DNA of 64,000 nucleotides from Eurosta solidaginis (Eukaryota > Arthropoda > Insecta > Diptera > Tephritidae). Where the stretch lies: the NCBI RefSeq assembly GCF_040869045.1, contig NC_090322.1, forward strand, positions 80,561,675-80,625,674, in the 5' to 3' direction. Both the position numbers and the translations under genes were made by a program. The notes under the pieces were generated by a model. The model ran no database searches. It saw only the letters and a program-made list of their open reading frames with translations, and had not been told where the DNA came from. Shown one piece after another: positions 58,218 to 64,000 of the stretch (position 1 is the first letter of the stretch; every line of letters begins with the position of its first letter).

Positions 58218-58463
58218 AGTCTTAGCAGAATTCCAGGGATTATTGGCTGTGTAGATGGCACACACATTAAAACTGTTGCTCCCAAAAAAGAATTACAGCA
58301 TTTATATTACAACAGAAAAGGATTTTATAGCATTAATGCTATGATTGTAAGTATACCATTTTGATATTAGTTCCAGGTTGTAAATACATAAGTATACATC
58401 TTATACAAATATTTTTTAAGTTTGTGGCCATTCTATGACTATACGTTACATAAATTTAGGTAA
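58218..58463 (+). pseudogene. HarbB 3' fragment (repeat III)
   Basis: This is the continuation of the half gene that ends at 34261: RIPGIIGCVDGTHIKTVAPK, donor GTAAGT near 58348, then an exon reading (G)HSMTIRYINLG. Together with 33797-34261 it is one HarbB split by 24 kb of gypsy sequence. Confidence 0.7.
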
Positions 58464-59230
58464 ATTATTTTTTTTATTTTTGTATCAAAACCGATATGCA
58501 TTGAATCCAACCCCCTCATATTTTGATGAAATTTTGCATACAGGTACACTTTACCTATACAAACACAACCTCATTTTTAGAAATTACATTCAAAGTTGTG
58601 AAAAATGCGTGAAAAATGACGGTAATAGGCACTTGAGCTGTGATAACTACGTAATGGCTCAAATGATTTCAAAGATCTTGGTACCATTGGAGAGGTATTC
58701 TGAACGGCTTTCGAAAACATACCCTTTAAGCAATTTTTAATACACTGAAAATTTTTTTTTTCTAAAATAAAATTTTTAACTTGAAAAAACTTTAAAGCCA
58801 AGCGTTTGAAAATAAAATATATTTTTTTTAGAAAGGCCGATTTAATATATATAACATATCCAAAAACTAAAATGGCGTATTTTTTCTTTTTTTTATTTTA
58901 AGTAAATGCATCCCTTTATTTTTGATATTATGGTACTTTGATTTGTGATAACTACGGAACAGTTCAACCGATAATTGGTGTCCAAGTTATCGGTCACGAT
59001 TAAGTAATCGATTAGGTAACGAGCACCTGTATTGTAGGGGACGTCAATACATTGAATTGAGCTATCGAGCTCTGGCTCAGGCTCCAATCTCATTGGAACG
59101 ATCTGGATCAACTTTATGAGAGCTGGCAGCACTAATATAAAACATCTGATTTGTTGAAAAAAAAAGAAGAAGAAACGTACACAAAAATTTAAGATATTGA
59201 TAGAAAAACGCAAAATTAAATAAAGAGAAA
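58464..59230. repeat. HarbB-HarbC spacer repeat, copy 3
   Basis: Matches 26661-27424 closely and 10191-10885 less closely. No gene is supported. Confidence 0.55.
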
Positions 59231-60660
59231 ATGGAAGACCAATTCTTTGAAGTATGTAAGGGTAAATATTTTAAAGGGATTTGCTATAATTTTTCATGTA
59301 ATTATAAATTTATAGCTGATGTGTGAAACGTCATCGTCCGAATCGGCAAACACCAGCGGCAGACGGAGGAACTTCTAAATTCTTCTGCGAATACAGTAGA
59401 CACTTCTGAAAATGAAGAGGAGCGAGATAAAATAACACATTTTCTGCGAGTTATAGAAAGTTATACTGACGAAGAGTTCAGACGGCATTTTAGACTGAAT
59501 CGCTCAACGGCACGTCTGTTAATTGGTAAAATTTACATAATAAATTTCTCTCATTCTTTATACAATATATTTCGTGAGATTGCAAATCTTTTCAATATGT
59601 CCAAATCATCCGCATGGAGAGTATTAAGGAAAGTGGTTGTTGTTGTTTTTGTAACGATAAGGTTGCTCTCCGAAGGCTTTGGGGAGTGTTATCGATGTGG
59701 TTGTCCTTTGCCGGATACAGATCCAGTACGCTCCGGTACCACAGCACCATTAAGGTGCTAGCCCGGCCATCTCGGGAACGATTTATGTGGCCAAATTGAA
59801 CCTTCAGGCCTTTACCTCCCTTCACCAACGCCTCGTCTGTTAGTGAAACAGGATTCGCCGCAGATAGGTGAGGTTGACAATTGGGTTTGGAGAAGCCATA
59901 TATTGCGCTGGCAACCTGAAGGGTTGCGCTACACAGCCCCTTGAATCTGGTATTTTAGTCGCCTCTTAAAACAGGCATACGTACCACGGGTATATTCTGA
60001 CCCCCTAACCCGCTGGGGGAAAGAAAGTGGTGTAGTGGTTGTTGTCGATTGCCCACGAATATATTCAATGGCCTGCTTCCAAGGTACAAGATAATATGCG
60101 AAAATTTAAAGCGATGAAGAATATACCGAATGTGGTGGGATGCATTGATTGCTCTCATATTAAAATCAAATTTCCGGTTTCATATTAAAATCAAATTTCC
60201 GGTTTTATTTCAACCGATAGCACTTTTATAGTCTGCAGTTGCAAGCCGTTGTGGATGCGGATAAAATGTTTATAGATGTATTCGTCGGGGAACCAGGCTC
60301 GTTGCACGACAGTCGAATTTTGAGACGCTCCAGCTTATATGAAAGACCGACGGAAAATATGAAGCCGACCTTTCCTTTTAATTCGATTTTGCTTAGAGAT
60401 TCAGCGTATGGAAATGCCCAATGGTTAATAAGTTCCTTTCGTGATAATGGATTTTTGATACCGGCAAAGAGGCAGTTTAATTTTATACATTCTTCAACAA
60501 GAATTGTTGTTGAAAATGCATACGGACTGCTCAAAACAAGATTCCGATGATTACTTCACTTCAACGAAATTGTAGACTTAAGTTCCGTAGTCAAAATAAT
60601 TATATGCCGATGTATTCTTCACAACATTTGCTGTTTAGAGCACGACAGTATTTAAGATGA
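59231..60660 (+). pseudogene. HarbC copy 3 transposase, SINE-split, with a local tandem duplication
   Basis: It starts MEDQFFE with donor GTATGT. DNA-binding and catalytic motifs are as in copy 2 (SKSSAWRVL, VVGCID, LHDSRI, RDSAYGN, RIVVENAYGLLKT). It carries the SINE-like insert (59641-60022), the shared TAG (60218-60220) and a private change: CATATTAAAATCAAATTTCC is repeated in tandem at about 60155-60204, replacing the NKDF codons. It is not functional. Confidence 0.75.
59641..60022 (+). mobile_element. SINE-like retroposon in HarbC copy 3
   Basis: Same 382-bp form as in copy 2. Flanked by GAAAGTGGTTGT (59629-59640) and GAAAGTGGTGTA (60023-60034). Confidence 0.6.
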
Positions 60661-61755
60661 ATCGTGGATAGAAGAAGAGGTTGTGAATATTGTGCGTTCT
60701 TAAGACAATGATAATGATGTTATCCATTTGCCCTAGCATTTCTCTTAATCCATATAGGAAAATAATGAGAATAAAGTTTTGTATGGTTGAATAAATAAAT
60801 CCTTTGTTTTTATTTAAATAATTCAAGACAACAAAAGCTTTTGACTGTGGCGCAAAGTTTGCAATAAAAATAGTACGTATTTGCAGTGTTCAAAATTCAA
60901 CGTGAATTTGGTTTTACTAAGGTTACTTAAAATCAAAAAAAAAAAATGTTTCTTCGGTTTGCATCAAATAAAAAAATATCTTACTCAATTCAAACATACG
61001 TAAAAGTATTCTATATACACAAAATATCAGAAATATATCAGACTGCAATTTTCTTAAAAATATTATAAACACAAAATAACTCAGACTAAAAATTTCTTAA
61101 AACTATTCTATTTACACAAGACAACAAAAATGAAACTTTAATCATTCTTATAAGTACCTCCACTATATACAGGTTAAATTTCACATATTTACATTCTAAC
61201 TAGCTGAAAAAAGACACTTCAATTATTCTTATAAATACCTTCACCATATATAGATCAAATGACACATATTTATATGTTAACTAAAAAACAATTTCTATAT
61301 AAAAAAAATATCACAAAAAAAAACATTCACCATAAACACGGTCACATCTTTCTCGAATCCATGAAAGCTTTCAACATGGCCCTTTTTTCTTCATGGTGCA
61401 AAAACGAAAATAACAGTGGGCCTATTTAATCCGATTTCGTTAGTTAAAATATCCTTTTATTTGTTTTCGATAATTTATGACAAAACTATGAATTTTGAAA
61501 TTTAGACAATGCAAACCAATCTCAGACTCGCTCTCGAAAACTCGAACGATAATTTCGAACTTTTATTAAGATTTTTCTGAATTTTTTTGAGTATGTGTGT
61601 TTGTAACTTAAACAATTATAGGCCAATTCGGAAAAATCTCAATAAAAGGTCGAAATTGACATATAATATTCTCGAAACTTCGAATTTTCTCGTAAAAGTG
61701 TTGACAAAAACTATCGAAAATAAAATAGGTAGTTTAATTGAAGAAATTGTATAAC
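60661..61755. repeat. Tail of the composite repeat, copy 3
   Basis: Nearly identical to 28844-29939; AT-rich, no gene supported. It includes the empty PLE2 site near 61460. Confidence 0.6.
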
Positions 61756-62333
61756 AAATTTCGACTGCTATTTTCGTGTTGACTGCTGTAAGTGTCTGAG
61801 TCATTCACCCTGAGGTTGAATTATTGAATCATATATGGATATATACACATATATACACATATATATATATATATATATGTGTGTATATATCCACATATGA
61901 TTCAATAATTCAACCTCAGGGTGAATGACTCAGACACTTACAGCCATTGTAAATTTTACCAAGTAGCGCCACTAACAGCTGATCGGTGAAAATTCGCACA
62001 TTCACACGCACAGTTCTCGACTCAGTTTCAAAACAAAACTTTAGATTATTTAATTCAAATTTTAAAGTGGGATAATCCTTACAAATTTATGCATACAGAA
62101 TATATATGGCGTTTTTGTTGTTATTAAAACAATAGTTTTATTTATATTAAAGCTTTTATCATTTTTTTTTTTAACTTTGAAAAAACTCCGAACACCATTC
62201 CTTCATTATATGACATTCGACTGCCTAGTCCACTGCCTTCCACTCTATTCGCAACATAACCTCTACTTAAGCTGCCAAACTATATAGTAAACAATGCTTA
62301 CAGCAGTCCACACGAAAATAGCAGTCGAAATTT
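61756..62333. repeat. Palindrome (copy 3) interrupted by a MITE in its right arm
   Basis: The left arm starts at 61756 and the right arm runs to 61944 and resumes at 62297-62333. The centre (about 61835-61895) is expanded to a TA/TG-rich inverted stretch (ATATATACACATATATACAC) compared with the 21-bp centre in copy 2. Confidence 0.75.
61945..62296. mobile_element. 352-bp MITE with an 8-bp target duplication (hAT- or P-like)
   Basis: The insert starts CATTGTAAAT and ends AACAATG. CTTACAGC stands on both sides (61937-61944 and 62297-62304). Copy 2 at 30070 shows the uninterrupted site with one CTTACAGC. The terminal inverted repeat is only about 6 bp (CATTGT/ACAATG). 8-bp duplications fit hAT or P superfamilies. 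No coding potential. Confidence 0.8.
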
Positions 62334-62554
62334 ATTTATAATTTATATTTATATATATATCTATATATATATATATTGTAGAAAGTTCATATCTTATCAG
62401 TTTTCTTAAGTAGAGAAGTAACTTCAAAATGTAAATAACATCGAGCGAGAAGGAATGTCGAAAACACAATAGGTAAGGGCGAGAAACCGAGTCACACGTA
62501 CACTATTTTGAGAGAGTGCGTGCGTTACTTTTTGCCCTACATCAATGTGAAAGT

Positions 62555-62964
62555 CAGGCATGCTTAACGAACGAAACAATATCATTTCGTTACGATAATC
62601 AACGTTAATAAACGAAACGAAGTCATTTCGTTTCGTTTATTAACGTTAAGAACGCGAAATTAACGTTAATTTGACGATCTTAACGTTAATAAACGAAACG
62701 AAGTGACTTCGTGTCGTTTATTAACGTTGATTATCGTAACGAAATGATATCGCTTAACGAACGAAACAATATCATTTCGTTACGATAATCAACGTTAATA
62801 AACGAAACGAAGTCATTTCGTTTCGTTTATTAACGTTAAGAACGCGAAATTAACGTTAATTTGACGATCTTAACGTTAATAAACGAAACGAAGTGACTTC
62901 GTGTCGTTTATTAACGTTGATTATCGTAACGAAATGATATCGTTTCGTTCGTTAAGCATGCCTG
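62555..62964. mobile_element. 410-bp palindromic MITE made of two 190-bp units, 8-bp target duplication
   Basis: The ends are CAGGCATGCTTAACGAACGA and its reverse complement. They are flanked by GTGAAAGT (62547-62554) and ATGAAAGT (62965-62972), an 8-bp duplication with one change. Inside, a 190-bp unit (62562-62751) is repeated in direct order (62752-62941), and each unit is itself rich in palindromes of the AACGTTAATAAACGAAACGA type. The empty site is visible at about 30311-30320. The CA... ends and 8-bp duplication suggest hAT. Confidence 0.8.
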
Positions 62965-63049
62965 ATGAAAGTGATTAAGACGATAATTGGTGACCAAGTT
63001 ATCGGTGACGATTAAGTAATCGACTATGTAACGAGTACCTGTAATGCCC

Positions 63050-63463
63050 CACAACTCACCCATAGAAGATTATGCATTCACGAGTTCAAAATTGTTTCGT
63101 TCTGCGCAGTTACGTCACACTTGACCGCTTCATCGAATGAAAGAAAGAGAGAAAGAAAACAAGAGCTAAAGAAAAATGACGTAAAAATTGCTCATAAAAA
63201 CAGCTGAACTAATGTTTACATGCGCAATGCGCCACCTTCTCTTATTCCATCATGGTTTTGAACAAATCACACACAAAAGATTTCGCATTGCACATGTGAA
63301 CAAAAGATCAGCTGTTTTTTATGGGCAATTTATTCGTTATTTTCCGTTAACTCTTGTTTTTTTCTCTCTTTCTTTCATTCGCTCAAGCAGTCAACTCTGA
63401 CGTAGATGCGCAGAACGAAGCTATTTTGAACTCGTGAATGCGTAATCTCCTGAGTGATTTGTG
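63050..63463. repeat. Foldback element, copy 3
   Basis: Same paired arms as 30401-30815, again just upstream of HarbA. No gene is supported. Confidence 0.7.
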
Positions 63464-63538
63464 CCTGTCTTGTAAGGTAAATAATCGAAATTTCAAACAT
63501 AGGCCCGATTCGATCTTCGACTGTGGTCGAAAGAGCTG

Positions 63539-64000
63539 GGCCCGAATCGCCACATACGATCATGGATCGAAAACTATACGAAAGACAATTACGTGATACG
63601 TCAGACGTATGTATCGAATGGCATTACCACATACGAAAGCTATCGTATCGTAATTCATTCTCAGTTCACAATAGATTTTAAGGTCCACATCACTGTGGAT
63701 TTTATTTTTATATCACATTAGATGTAGAAATGTCAAAATATTTAAAAAATTTAATAAACAAACGAAATTTCAAAATGGATGTGCACTTACTATTCTACAT
63801 AAGTTCAAGCTATAGTGAGGAAGATGAAACAGTAGCATGGAGGCTACTTAGAGATAAAAGTGATCCTCTAGCTTTACCACAAACTGCGTAAGTATATGAC
63901 AAATAAAGTTTTACAAGTATACAAAAATGTGTGTTTTGCAGATTCCTGAAACGATTTAGATTATCTAAAGAGGCTTTCCAGTTTGTATTTCATGCCTTAA
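63539..64000. mobile_element. HarbA copy 3, left part only (runs off the window)
   Basis: It starts GGCCCGAATCGCC after CTG (63536-63538), the clearest left target-site triplet of the three copies. It includes the transposase start and continues beyond 64000. Confidence 0.8.
63775..64000 (+). CDS. HarbA copy 3 transposase, partial (window end)
   Basis: Exon 1 (63775-63887) reads MDVHLLFYISSSYSEEDETV and is spliced with the same GTAAGT donor to exon 2 (from 63942), FLKRFRLSKEAFQFVFHALN. No lesion is visible in the part present. Whether the gene is intact cannot be judged, because about 850 bp lie outside. Confidence 0.65.

Noticed and set aside
62555..62964. CRISPR-like array
   Set aside because: The repeated units are adjacent 190-bp palindromic blocks inside a transposon with a target duplication; there are no spacers.

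Overview
This window looks like transposon-dense, AT-rich insect DNA, most likely from a fly. The evidence is the absence of any intact host gene, the GT-AG introns inside transposase genes, Penelope-like retroelements, PIF/Harbinger DNA transposons, Ty3/gypsy LTR retrotransposons, foldback/MITE repeats and a short retroposon of a kind I associate with tephritid fruit flies. The order (Diptera) and family (Tephritidae) are inferences. I see no rRNA, tRNA, CRISPR or bacterial operon.

Layout. 1-2.9 kb: fragments of one decayed Harbinger (a Zeste/Myb-like accessory gene on + and a transposase exon on -) with MITE and foldback repeats. 3.1-5.45 kb: Penelope-like element PLE1 with an uninterrupted 702-codon RT/GIY-YIG frame and a hammerhead-like motif. 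6.3-13.1 kb: three Harbinger-type families in a row: HarbA (two convergent genes), HarbB and HarbC, the last split by a SINE-like insert. 13.1-20.0 kb: three head-to-tail units of a second Penelope-like family (PLE2) on -, each with a hammerhead-like motif. 20.0-26.4 kb: the 5' half of a Ty3/gypsy element (G1, - strand) with its 2.9-kb LTR. 26.4-34.3 kb: HarbB 3' half, HarbC, palindromes, HarbA, HarbB 5' half. 34.3-58.2 kb: LTR-G2-LTR-G3-LTR, two gypsy copies sharing the middle LTR, which itself holds an internal fragment of another gypsy (R, CsRn1-like). 58.2-64.0 kb: HarbB 3' half, HarbC, palindromes with two MITE insertions, and the start of another HarbA.

How the pieces relate. HarbA-HarbB-HarbC-tail is a composite unit repeated at least three times. 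The gypsy element sits at the same HarbB site in two repeats but is missing from the first, so the block was amplified after that insertion. Many lesions are shared by copies (same stop codon in HarbC, same protease Gly-to-Arg in the gypsies, same frameshift in two PLE2 units), so already broken copies were multiplied. Only PLE1 keeps a long uninterrupted coding frame with all key motifs. Penelope proteins combine reverse transcriptase with a GIY-YIG nuclease. The Harbinger transposase is thought to need its Myb-like partner. The gypsy set would encode Gag, protease, RT, RNase H and integrase, but every copy here is broken.
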